A stretch of DNA of 64,000 nucleotides from Dyadobacter sp. CY326 (lineage in GTDB: Bacteria; Bacteroidota; Bacteroidia; Cytophagales; Spirosomataceae). Each line of letters starts with the position of its first letter. Positions within the stretch are counted from its first letter, which is position 1. The stretch covers positions 1 through 64,000 of the forward strand of contig NZ_JAJUXI010000007.1 in assembly GCF_021390515.1 (NCBI RefSeq). Reading direction: 5' to 3'. This document shows positions 16,837 to 24,916 of this stretch, in pieces. The notes under the pieces were generated by a model. That model had not been told where the DNA came from. It searched no databases and saw only the letters and a list, made by a program, of their open reading frames with translations. The translations under genes were made by a program, and so were the position numbers.

Positions 16837-17997
16837 ATGAATATAGCTATTATAGGAACGCGTGGGATTCCGAATCACTACGGTGGTTTTGAACAATTCG
16901 CTGAATACCTTGCTAAGGGTCTGGTTGCGAGAGGTCACCAAATCACCGTTTATAATTCTCACATGCATCCATATCAAAAAGGTGAATGGAATGGTGTAAA
17001 GCTTATTCATTGCTACGATCCCGAAGATAAATGGGGGACAATCGGACAATTTATTTATGATTTGAATTGTATAAAACATGCCAGGTCTCAATCCTATGAC
17101 ATCATCTTGCAATTGGGTTATACCAGTAGTACGGTCTGGGGCTGGATGCTTCCCAGAGACAAGTCTATTGTAACGACTAATATGGATGGTCTAGAATGGA
17201 AGCGAAGCAAATATTCCAAACCGGTGAGGGCTTTTTTAAAAAAGGCGGAATATCTGGGCACTGTTTTTAGCGATTATTGGATCTCTGATTCACTGGGAAT
17301 ACAAGATTATTTAAAAAAAGAATATAACATTTCCTCGACGTATATACCATACGGTGCGCATCCTTTTGAAGCGGCTGATGTTAGTAAAATTGCTAGTTAC
17401 AATATTAATCCTGGCAATTATAATATGTTAATTGCTAGACTTGAACCAGAAAATAATGTTGATACAATATTAGAAGGCGTTTCTCTTGCAGATAAACAGC
17501 TACCATTCCTTGTTGTAGGAAAGCATAATACCAAATACGGTGAGTACCTGAAAACCAAGTACGAAAAGTTTGACAACATTAAATTTCTTGGAGGGATCTA
17601 CGACATTAATGTTTTAAATAACATCAGACATTTTGCAAATTTATACTTCCATGGACATTCAGTCGGTGGGACAAATCCTTCGCTCCTGGAAGCAATGGCT
17701 TCACATACGCTGATATGTGCAAATAAGAATGAATTTAATACTACAATATTAGAGGGCGATGCGCTTTATTTCGCCAACAGCGAACAAGTCACAGCAGTCG
17801 TCAATAATGCCCGGAAAGAAGATTATATATCTTTTGCCGACCATAATTTAGACAAGATAAGAACCATTTACGAGTGGGATAATATAATTGAACAGTACGA
17901 AAATCATTTTAAAACCATTTACTCAACGAAACATGAAGTTCGAGAAAACAACCCTGCAGGACGTGTTCCTGATCAAGCCAAACATCTATCACGATGA
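16837..17997 (+). CDS. DUF1972-type family 4 glycosyltransferase
   Basis: A 386-residue GT4 enzyme with the DUF1972 N-terminal domain (IIGTRGIPNHYGGFEQFAEY, residues 4-23) and the C-terminal GT-B donor site with HGHSVGGTNPSLLEAMAS near residue 270. Relatives are rhamnosyl or related transferases of O-antigen and EPS pathways; the donor here is not determinable. The last 21 codons run into rmlC in a different frame, a 65-base overlap. This suggests that the original end was lost or that the tail is unimportant. Confidence 0.82.
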   Translation: MNIAIIGTRGIPNHYGGFEQFAEYLAKGLVARGHQITVYNSHMHPYQKGEWNGVKLIHCYDPEDKWGTIGQFIYDLNCIKHARSQSYDIILQLGYTSSTVWGWMLPRDKSIVTTNMDGLEWKRSKYSKPVRAFLKKAEYLGTVFSDYWISDSLGIQDYLKKEYNISSTYIPYGAHPFEAADVSKIASYNINPGNYNMLIARLEPENNVDTILEGVSLADKQLPFLVVGKHNTKYGEYLKTKYEKFDNIKFLGGIYDINVLNNIRHFANLYFHGHSVGGTNPSLLEAMASHTLICANKNEFNTTILEGDALYFANSEQVTAVVNNARKEDYISFADHNLDKIRTIYEWDNIIEQYENHFKTIYSTKHEVRENNPAGRVPDQAKHLSR

Positions 17998-18472
17998 ACG
18001 CGGCCACTTCTTTGAATCTTTTAACTACGACAGTTGGGCGAAGCAAGGATTTACTAATACTTTCGTTCAAGACAATCAGTCTTTTTCAAAGAAAGGTGTA
18101 GTACGAGGCTTGCACTTTCAGTTAGCTCCCTACGCTCAAGGTAAATTGGTAAGGGTAATATCCGGTCGCGTGTTAGACTTGGCATTGGATTTGCGTCCTG
18201 AGAGTGCAACATTTGGAAAATATGAACTATTCGATATTGATGGCGTAAATGGGACTATGGTTTACATACCAGAAGGATTTGCTCATGGATTTGCTGCACT
18301 CGAAGATAGCATATTTCATTACAAGTGTACTGCTCAATATAACAAGGCGTCGGAGGGCGGGCTTCTTTGGAATGATCCAAGCTTGAATATTTCCTGGGGA
18401 ATAGAAAATCCAATTGTTTCAGAAAAAGATCAGCTTCTTCCAACATTCGAGAACATCTTCAAAGAAGCGTAA
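17933..18472 (+). CDS. rmlC: dTDP-4-dehydrorhamnose 3,5-epimerase
   Basis: A 179-residue cupin-fold enzyme, the usual RmlC length. Family motifs are FLIKPNIYHDERGHFFESFN (residues 12-31), VVRGLHFQ with the catalytic histidine near 60, and YIPEGFAHGF near 112. It converts dTDP-4-keto-6-deoxyglucose to the 4-keto-L-rhamnose form. The ATG at 17933 gives the family N-terminus (MKFEKTTLQDVFLIKP); the upstream in-frame codons belong to the overlapping glycosyltransferase. It is 16 bases before rmlB. Confidence 0.93.
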   Translation: MKFEKTTLQDVFLIKPNIYHDERGHFFESFNYDSWAKQGFTNTFVQDNQSFSKKGVVRGLHFQLAPYAQGKLVRVISGRVLDLALDLRPESATFGKYELFDIDGVNGTMVYIPEGFAHGFAALEDSIFHYKCTAQYNKASEGGLLWNDPSLNISWGIENPIVSEKDQLLPTFENIFKEA

Positions 18473-18488
18473 ACTATAAGTCAAATCA

Positions 18489-19559
18489 ATGACAAAAGTT
18501 AAAATGAAAAAAATCTTAATCACAGGCGGTGCAGGTTTTATTGGGTCACACGTTGTGCGCCGTTTCGTAAACTTTCATCCGGACTATCACATCTATAACC
18601 TGGATGCCCTCACCTACGCAGGAAACCTTGAAAATTTAAGGGACATTGAAAACGCTCCTAATTACACATTTGTAAAAGGCGATATCGTTGATGCTGAATT
18701 TATTAATAAGCTGATCGGCGAAAATGATTTTCATGGCATTGTTCATTTGGCCGCTGAGTCGCACGTGGACCGTTCCATTTCTGATCCGATGTCATTTGTG
18801 ATGACCAATGTGGTGGGCACGGTGAATCTTTTGAATGCTGCCAAAAAAGCTTGGAAAGACGATTTTACAGACCGCCGTTTTTACCACGTTTCTACGGATG
18901 AGGTTTATGGTGAACTGCATGATCCAGGAACATTCTTTGTTGAAACGACCAAATACGATCCGCGCTCGCCATACTCGGCCTCAAAAGCGTCTTCGGATCA
19001 CTTTGTAAGGGCTTATCAGAATACATATAAGTTACCCGTTGTCATCTCCAACTGCTCTAATAACTACGGCCCAAATCACTTCCCTGAAAAGCTGATTCCG
19101 CTGATGATCCACAACATCATTCAGCAAAAACCACTTCCTGTTTATGGAAAAGGCGAAAACATCCGCGACTGGCTTTTTGTAGAAGACCACGCCATTGCCA
19201 TCGATGTGATTTTCCACAAAGGACGCAACGGCGAAACTTACAACATTGGCGGCCATAACGAGTGGAAAAACCTGGATCTTGTGCTGTTGCTTTGCAGCAT
19301 TATGGACCGCAAACTGGGCCGTGAGCAAGGTGAAACGGAAAAACTGATCACTTATGTGACCGACCGCGCCGGACATGACCTCCGTTACGCGATCGATGCA
19401 ACCAAACTGTCGGAAGAACTGGGCTGGAAACCTTCATTGCAATTTGAAGAAGGACTGGAAAGAACGGTTGACTGGTATTTGAACAACACGGAATGGCTTA
19501 ACAACGTCACTTCGGGCAATTACCAGAAATATTACACCGAAATGTATTCGGACAGATAA
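18489..19559 (+). CDS. rmlB: dTDP-glucose 4,6-dehydratase
   Basis: A 356-residue extended short-chain dehydrogenase with GGAGFIGSHVVRRF near residues 12-25, VHLAAESHVDRSI near 85, STDEVYGE near 135 and YSASKASSDHFVRAY near 161 holding the catalytic Tyr and Lys. It makes dTDP-4-keto-6-deoxyglucose from dTDP-glucose. The ATG at 18504 (MKKILITGG) is an equally plausible start. G+C rises visibly within this gene compared with the genes upstream, where the AT-rich glycosyltransferase block ends. Confidence 0.95.
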   Translation: MTKVKMKKILITGGAGFIGSHVVRRFVNFHPDYHIYNLDALTYAGNLENLRDIENAPNYTFVKGDIVDAEFINKLIGENDFHGIVHLAAESHVDRSISDPMSFVMTNVVGTVNLLNAAKKAWKDDFTDRRFYHVSTDEVYGELHDPGTFFVETTKYDPRSPYSASKASSDHFVRAYQNTYKLPVVISNCSNNYGPNHFPEKLIPLMIHNIIQQKPLPVYGKGENIRDWLFVEDHAIAIDVIFHKGRNGETYNIGGHNEWKNLDLVLLLCSIMDRKLGREQGETEKLITYVTDRAGHDLRYAIDATKLSEELGWKPSLQFEEGLERTVDWYLNNTEWLNNVTSGNYQKYYTEMYSDR

Positions 19560-19604
19560 TCAACCGGACAGGGCACATTACTTACCATTACTACGATCTT
19601 ACAA

Positions 19605-20465
19605 ATGAAAGGAATTATTCTGGCCGGTGGATCCGGGACTAGGTTGCACCCGTTAACATTGGCAGTTAGTAAGCAGCTTATGCCTGTTTACGATAAACCA
19701 ATGATTTATTATCCATTATCAATTTTAATGCTGGCCGGGATTCGTGAAATCCTCATCATTTCGACTCCTCACGATCTGCCGCATTTTGAAAAATTACTGG
19801 GCGACGGAAGCCGCCTGGGTTGCACATTTACTTACGCAGTGCAGCCAAGCCCGGACGGACTTGCGCAGGCATTTATCATTGGTGAAGAATTTATCGGAGG
19901 CGAAAAAGTTGCCTTAATATTAGGCGATAACATTTTCTACGGCTCCGGTTTATCGCAGCTGCTTCAATCCAACAACGATCCTGATGGCGGCGTGATCTTC
20001 GCTTATCAGGTGCATGACCCTGAGCGTTATGGCGTTGTGGAATTTGATAAGGCCAATAATGTTTTATCAATCGAAGAAAAACCGGAAGAGCCGAAGTCTA
20101 ATTATGCAGTTCCTGGATTGTATTTTTATGACAATGATGTTGTTGAAATTGCAAAAACCATCCCGCCATCACCGCGCGGCGAACTGGAAATTACGGATGT
20201 AAACCGGGTTTACCTGGAACGCGGCAAGCTGAAAGTCGGCGTGCTGAACCGAGGCACAGCGTGGCTTGACACCGGAACATTCCAATCATTGATGCAGGCA
20301 GGACAATTTGTTCAGGTAATTGAAGAAAGACAAGGCCTCAAAGTAGGTTGCATTGAAGAGATTGCTTACCGGATGGGCTTTATTAATGCTGAACAATTGC
20401 GCGAAATCGCCAAACCGCTCGTTAAAAGTGGTTATGGAACGTATCTCATGAGAATTCTCGGTTAG
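19605..20465 (+). CDS. rmlA: Glucose-1-phosphate thymidylyltransferase
   Basis: A 286-residue nucleotidyltransferase that makes dTDP-glucose from dTTP and glucose 1-phosphate. The N-terminal nucleotide-binding motif [11 protein letters not shown] (residues 8-18), [27 protein letters not shown] near 108, [12 protein letters not shown] near 160 and GTAWLDTGT near 220 are diagnostic. Length and motifs match RmlA closely. It is the last of three consecutive rml genes; rmlD comes after the WbaP-like gene. Confidence 0.95.
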   Translation: MKGIILAGGSGTRLHPLTLAVSKQLMPVYDKPMIYYPLSILMLAGIREILIISTPHDLPHFEKLLGDGSRLGCTFTYAVQPSPDGLAQAFIIGEEFIGGEKVALILGDNIFYGSGLSQLLQSNNDPDGGVIFAYQVHDPERYGVVEFDKANNVLSIEEKPEEPKSNYAVPGLYFYDNDVVEIAKTIPPSPRGELEITDVNRVYLERGKLKVGVLNRGTAWLDTGTFQSLMQAGQFVQVIEERQGLKVGCIEEIAYRMGFINAEQLREIAKPLVKSGYGTYLMRILG

Positions 20466-20603
20466 CACATGTTTACTGGACTTCTGGCACATCATTAAGT
20501 CAATAGCCGTTGAACAATTGCAGGAACTTTTTGTTCTCTAAAATTTATAATTTAGCCAAGTAGCTTTAAAATAGACATTTAGAAGATTTTCCTCATGGAC
20601 TGA

Positions 20604-20635
20604 TTTGAAATATTCAAAGAAGTGTTGTATACTTG
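20604..20635 (+). promoter_or_regulatory. Promoter before the WbaP-like gene (locus A)
   Basis: TTTG at 20604-20607, a 20-base gap, then TATACTTG at 20628-20635. This fits the Bacteroidota -33 TTTG / -7 TAnnTTTG pattern with one mismatch and ideal spacing. The expected start near 20642 gives a leader of about 70 bases before the ATG at 20715. It is the best-looking promoter in the window. Confidence 0.55.
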
Positions 20636-20714
20636 TATTAATCAAGCAAACGTGTGGACTACGGTTTAATTTGCTGTTTACTTGAAACAAAAACTACACT
20701 CAACGTCTATCAAT

Positions 20715-22082
20715 ATGAAAAATCACTACTCGGGGCTGCTGCCCAAAGCCCATTTGTGGACTGATGTGGTTCTGCTGAACCTTTCCTTCCTGACGGCCTA
20801 TCTCTTGCGTTTCGACTCTGGTGAGGATATTCTTCCAAACAATTACATTAACCTCCTCCTGGTTGCCAACCTCGTTTGGATATTTACAATACACATCCTA
20901 AAAACTTACTTATTCACACGCCTATCCTATCACTTCAATACGCAACTCGGTAATTTCCTGAAAGCTGTGCTTGTACACGGAGCAGCAATGATGGCTTTTT
21001 TGTACTTGACCAAGCAGGGTGAGGAATATTCGAGATATCAGTTTCTTGCTACTTACGGTGTGTTTGTGGTGATGTCGACTGCTTCGAGGGCAGCGGCAGT
21101 GCTGTTTTTGAAAGTGTATCGCAAGGCTGGTTACAACTACAACCGCTACGCCATCGTTGGCAAGGGTGATCTTGCTTCGCTTATCCGTGAATTTTACGGT
21201 GAGAGAAAAGAACTTGGCTATCGCTTTTATGGCATGTTTCAGCTGGATAGTCAGGAAAACCACATCGGCGCGCTTGAAGCCGTTGTGAAGCGCAATCAGC
21301 TTGATTACTTGTATTGCTGCTTATCGGAAATGAGCGACGAGCAAGTTCGGGATGTGATCAAGCTTGGTGAGCGCCTGAAAACACAGATTCGCCTTGTGCC
21401 GGATTTCAGAGGTTTCATGACGAATATGGCTACAATCGAATATCACGACATGTATCCGATCATTCAGGTAAACACAAAGCCGTTTTCAAGTTTCAATGAA
21501 CAAACGTTGAAACGCAGTTTTGATCTGATCTTCTCTGCAATTGTAATGATCCTTGGTGCTCCGATATTCTTTTTGGTGTGGGCCGCAATTAAAATCACAT
21601 CTCCCGGACCCGTATTTTTCAAACAACAACGTTCCGGAAGATGGGGCGAAATGTTCTACATTTATAAGTTTCGCAGTATGCGGGTGGACGCGCATACAAT
21701 GGGTTTGCAACATTCACAGGGCGACAATGACCCGCGTATAACGCCAATCGGACGCATTTTGAGAAAATCCAGATTGGATGAATTGCCTCAATTTATTAAT
21801 GTGTTAAAAGGTGAAATGTCTGTCGTGGGCCCTCGTCCTTTGTACAAATACGACGTGGACATGCTCATGGAAGCGGCACCGCACGAGTTTCAACGTCTGC
21901 TTACCGTTAAGCCTGGAATTACTTCTATTGGCCAGATCAATGTCGGATATGCTGATACAGTTGCCAAAAACGTGGAGCGCTTGAAATACGACCTTCAATA
22001 TCTGAAATCATACAGCGTGTTTGATGACGTTCGCTTGATTTTCAGAACCGTTCAGGTGATGGTTTTAGGAAGAGGCCAATAA
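20715..22082 (+). CDS. WbaP-like undecaprenyl-phosphate sugar-1-P transferase (locus A)
   Basis: A 455-residue polyprenyl-phosphate hexose-1-phosphate transferase. Several N-terminal membrane helices are followed by a nucleotide-binding-like middle domain (YAIVGKGDLASLIREFYGER near residue 145). The catalytic C-terminal part has KRSFDLIFSAIVMILG near 265, FKQQRSGRWGEMFYIYKFRS near 305 and DELPQFINVLKGEMSVVGPR near 354. It loads the first sugar of the repeat unit on the lipid carrier. The frame is open from a TTG at 20682. The ATG at 20715 aligns exactly with the start of the paralogue at 52720, and both are then 455 residues. Confidence 0.9.
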   Translation: MKNHYSGLLPKAHLWTDVVLLNLSFLTAYLLRFDSGEDILPNNYINLLLVANLVWIFTIHILKTYLFTRLSYHFNTQLGNFLKAVLVHGAAMMAFLYLTKQGEEYSRYQFLATYGVFVVMSTASRAAAVLFLKVYRKAGYNYNRYAIVGKGDLASLIREFYGERKELGYRFYGMFQLDSQENHIGALEAVVKRNQLDYLYCCLSEMSDEQVRDVIKLGERLKTQIRLVPDFRGFMTNMATIEYHDMYPIIQVNTKPFSSFNEQTLKRSFDLIFSAIVMILGAPIFFLVWAAIKITSPGPVFFKQQRSGRWGEMFYIYKFRSMRVDAHTMGLQHSQGDNDPRITPIGRILRKSRLDELPQFINVLKGEMSVVGPRPLYKYDVDMLMEAAPHEFQRLLTVKPGITSIGQINVGYADTVAKNVERLKYDLQYLKSYSVFDDVRLIFRTVQVMVLGRGQ

Positions 22083-22112
22083 TTGAATGTTAATGTTCTG
22101 ACTATATTAGAG

Positions 22113-22142
22113 AAGCCCGGCAGCTGAATTGCCGGGCTTTTT
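22113..22142 (+). terminator. Rho-independent terminator after the WbaP-like gene
   Basis: AAGCCCGGCA (22113-22122) pairs perfectly with TGCCGGGCTT (22130-22139) around a 7-base loop, and the run of T continues to 22142. It lies between the WbaP-like gene and rmlD, so rmlD is reached only by read-through or from its own promoter. Confidence 0.85.
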
Positions 22143-22188
22143 GTATAATTGCTATCATAGATTTATTTTACCGCTTAAACAAGTCCAA

Positions 22189-23052
22189 ATGAAAATCGTA
22201 GTCCTCGGCGCGTCCGGCCAACTAGGCAGCTGTCTTAAAAAAGTTGCTGCTGAAAGAAACATAACAGACATTTCATTTCCTTCCGAGCAAGATGGAAACA
22301 TTCTTGACGAAGCGCTCCTCGATAAATTATTTGCTGCCGAAAAACCCGCATTTGTCATCAATTGCGCAGCTTATACTGCTGTTGACAAAGCTGAGGATGA
22401 GGTGGACATTTGCCGCAAAGTCAACCGCGACGGGGCTGCATATATTGCCAAAGCCTGCGCGGCGCACGGAGCTGCTTTGATCCATATTTCTACGGATTTT
22501 GTGTTCAAAGGCAATGTTACAGGGCTTTTGACCGAAACAGATCCAGCTGAACCGGAGAACATTTACGGTCTGACAAAATTGGAAGGCGAAGCTGCAATTG
22601 CTGAGATTTTACCAGCACATTTTACATTGCGTACAAGCTGGCTTTACTCCGAATACGGAAACAATTTTGTAAAAACAATGCTCCGCTTAGGCAAAGAGAG
22701 AGATCAGCTCGGCGTCATCGTTGACCAGGTGGGCTCCCCTACTTATGCGATTGATTTGGCAGGGACAATTCTGGATATCACCGAATCCGATAGCACTGCT
22801 TACGGCATCTTTCATTACAGCAACGAAGGCGTAACTTCTTGGTACGATTTCGCCAAAGCGGTGTTTGACATCAGCAAAACCGAAGTCAAATTGAATCCTG
22901 TAAAAACTTCGGAATATGTGACCAAAGCCGTTCGCCCCGCCTATTCTGTGATGGACAAGTCAAAAATCAAGAGCACATTCGCTTTGCAGATCCCTTATTG
23001 GAGAGATAGCCTGACGGTTTGCCTGCAGCGCCTCGCCGCCGAGCAGTCCTGA
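22189..23052 (+). CDS. rmlD: dTDP-4-dehydrorhamnose reductase
   Basis: A 287-residue extended short-chain dehydrogenase. Seen motifs are VVLGASGQLGS (residues 4-14), NCAAYTAVDKAEDE near 60, STDFVFKG near 102 and YGLTKLEGE near 126 (Tyr and Lys of the active site). It carries out the last step to dTDP-L-rhamnose with NAD(P)H. The ATG at 22189 gives the standard MKIVVLGASGQLG start; upstream in-frame sequence overlaps the terminator and is rejected. The gene is separated from rmlC-B-A by the WbaP-like gene and ends 3 bases from the convergent second wzi. Confidence 0.93.
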   Translation: MKIVVLGASGQLGSCLKKVAAERNITDISFPSEQDGNILDEALLDKLFAAEKPAFVINCAAYTAVDKAEDEVDICRKVNRDGAAYIAKACAAHGAALIHISTDFVFKGNVTGLLTETDPAEPENIYGLTKLEGEAAIAEILPAHFTLRTSWLYSEYGNNFVKTMLRLGKERDQLGVIVDQVGSPTYAIDLAGTILDITESDSTAYGIFHYSNEGVTSWYDFAKAVFDISKTEVKLNPVKTSEYVTKAVRPAYSVMDKSKIKSTFALQIPYWRDSLTVCLQRLAAEQS

Positions 23053-23055
23053 GCG

Positions 23056-24534
23056 CTAAAATGAAATATTCTTTTTGACCGAAAGCATAATACCAATCGC
23101 ATCATCGAAGAATTCTCCGGCATCAACCGCAATTGCACCCTTGACGACTGAGCCTCCAAGCCAGTCGACGGGCTGTTCCAAAGATATGATGCCGGAGAAC
23201 TGATTCAATGGTTTTGGGAGCTTCTGGTCGTAAGTCCCTTCGTTGCTGGAAAGTGATAACTTGCTGGTCCAAATGGCGCTGTTGAACTTCCCCTGCATGC
23301 CTGCGTGGAGCACCCAAACACGGTTATTATTGGTAAAAAAGTCGGCATATCTGGGCCAGTTGTTTTCTGATTGTGGTGTGATGAATGGCGTTCCCAACCC
23401 TCTTCCGTAATATTGCCAGCCATCTCTTACTTGTCCGTTGTTGAAATAATCGTCTTTGCCGCGGATGGCGCTTGTGTCTGAAACCTCCGTGCCGCCTTGG
23501 CTTTTGGTATACAATAATTCCAGCGTAAGCCGCTCTATTGTGACATTTCTTCCGTCCGTATTCTTAAATCGAATGGCTGCTCCATTCAGACCATCTGCAA
23601 TGTTATTTAAATAAAAGAGCGATCCGTCTTCAATCAAATTTTGCCTGTAAAACATGATATTGACTGCCTTGAAATCCAGCTCCATCCCAAAGTCCAGGCT
23701 GGCGACATGGTTACCAATGCGGTTATTGTTGTCAAAAGACGATATGCCGTCCAGCTTTCCACTTGGCTTGAAACCGCTCACAACATACCAATATTTATCC
23801 CAGCCAGTAGGCATTTGGCCGTTTTCTGTAAAGTAGGGCGACTTCCCTCCCCATTGCACGGCATGATTAAAACCTCCGTAGAGCTGGATCAAGCCGGTTG
23901 GCTTGCCAAGACGCACGAACAGATTTTTGTTATGCAGTTTCAAATCACTTGTTACAGGTCTTTTCCCATCTAAAACGCCGTCGGAATAGAAGCCTTTGAA
24001 GTATATAAAATTTCTAATCAGCGGAACATAGTCTTCGAAACCAAGCTGAATTCGGGGAACGGGCAGTGCATTGCCAGACCACATGTAAGCACCCGTGCCA
24101 AGCTCGTGATCATTAAATCCGACGTATTGTTTACGACGTCCAATGGTCAGCTGAAATTTTTTGAAAGCAATCCCGGCATAGGCCTGGGGAATAAGGAGCT
24201 TGCTATGCTGGCTTCCATTTCCGACGAGCTCAGCGCCATAAGCAACAGACCAGTTTGGCCTTCCCTTCGAATCCGTTGTCAAAGCCTTTCTCGCTTCAAT
24301 GCCGGTGCGGAGACTGATCACATTGCCCGACGTCGGCACAATGCCCCATTGGTTTGCATGCAGCCAGAAAGGAATTCTGGAAATTGTCGAGCCATACGCG
24401 GCAAGCTCAACCCATGCTTTTGATTGTGGGACTGCAAGACTATCCGCCTGCTGCGCGGAAGCATTTACAAAAGACCCAAAAACTGCCACCAATGTGCAGG
24501 CGCTTATAAAAATGGTGCGAATAGAAGTCTTCAA
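23056..24534 (-). CDS. wzi: Wzi-type capsule assembly outer-membrane protein (second copy)
   Basis: A 492-residue beta-barrel protein with a signal peptide (hydrophobic residues about 8-27, cleavage near NASAQ). It shares with the protein at 4980-6428 the PFWLHANQWGIVPTSG block near residue 57, QLTIGRRKQYVG near 132, and the C-terminal pattern DDYFNNGQVRDGWQYYGRGL. The two are clear but distant homologues. It is convergent with rmlD. Which polymer it handles is unknown; locus B has no wzi of its own, so it may serve that locus. Confidence 0.82.
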   Translation of the reverse strand: MKTSIRTIFISACTLVAVFGSFVNASAQQADSLAVPQSKAWVELAAYGSTISRIPFWLHANQWGIVPTSGNVISLRTGIEARKALTTDSKGRPNWSVAYGAELVGNGSQHSKLLIPQAYAGIAFKKFQLTIGRRKQYVGFNDHELGTGAYMWSGNALPVPRIQLGFEDYVPLIRNFIYFKGFYSDGVLDGKRPVTSDLKLHNKNLFVRLGKPTGLIQLYGGFNHAVQWGGKSPYFTENGQMPTGWDKYWYVVSGFKPSGKLDGISSFDNNNRIGNHVASLDFGMELDFKAVNIMFYRQNLIEDGSLFYLNNIADGLNGAAIRFKNTDGRNVTIERLTLELLYTKSQGGTEVSDTSAIRGKDDYFNNGQVRDGWQYYGRGLGTPFITPQSENNWPRYADFFTNNNRVWVLHAGMQGKFNSAIWTSKLSLSSNEGTYDQKLPKPLNQFSGIISLEQPVDWLGGSVVKGAIAVDAGEFFDDAIGIMLSVKKNISF

Positions 24535-24757
24535 TAGAGGAAATGTTTAACGTGATGCTGATCGAGGTTTACTGCAAAATCGAATAAAGAAATGAAAAGA
24601 AAAACATTATGCCAAACAAGACCGGCAAAACGGCGAATGGACTGGCCGTCTGTCCCAAATTTCATACTTTATGCTAAAACAATGTAAAAACCGTTCTATT
24701 TTTACCGGTGGTACAATATCCGGCCACTATAATCCTGAACTCCCGACACAGCTGCGC

Positions 24758-24916
24758 ATGAGCAAGAAAGAAAATAGCCCGCAGGACCGGGTCCTGCGAG
24801 ACCGTGATGGGCTGCCACCATTTGTAAGCAGTTGGAGACAGCTTTATATAATGCTGATTGGGACGCTCTTTTTGCTGATCGTCCTCTTCTATTTATTCAT
24901 GACCCACTTTCAATGA
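24758..24916 (+). CDS. Small single-helix membrane protein coupled to the symporter
   Basis: A 52-residue protein starting MSKKENSPQDRVLRDRDGL, followed by FVSSWRQLYIML and a membrane helix (about residues 30-48). Its stop TGA overlaps the symporter ATG (ATGA, 24913-24916), so translation of the two is coupled. Small membrane partners are known for some sodium:solute symporters, but I cannot assign this one to a named family. A longer in-frame reading from 24671 is possible but lacks sense as a protein start. Confidence 0.6.
   Translation: MSKKENSPQDRVLRDRDGLPPFVSSWRQLYIMLIGTLFLLIVLFYLFMTHFQ

Noticed and set aside
20682..20714. TTG-started extension of the WbaP-like protein
   Set aside because: The paralogue at 52720 aligns from the ATG at 20715, giving equal lengths.
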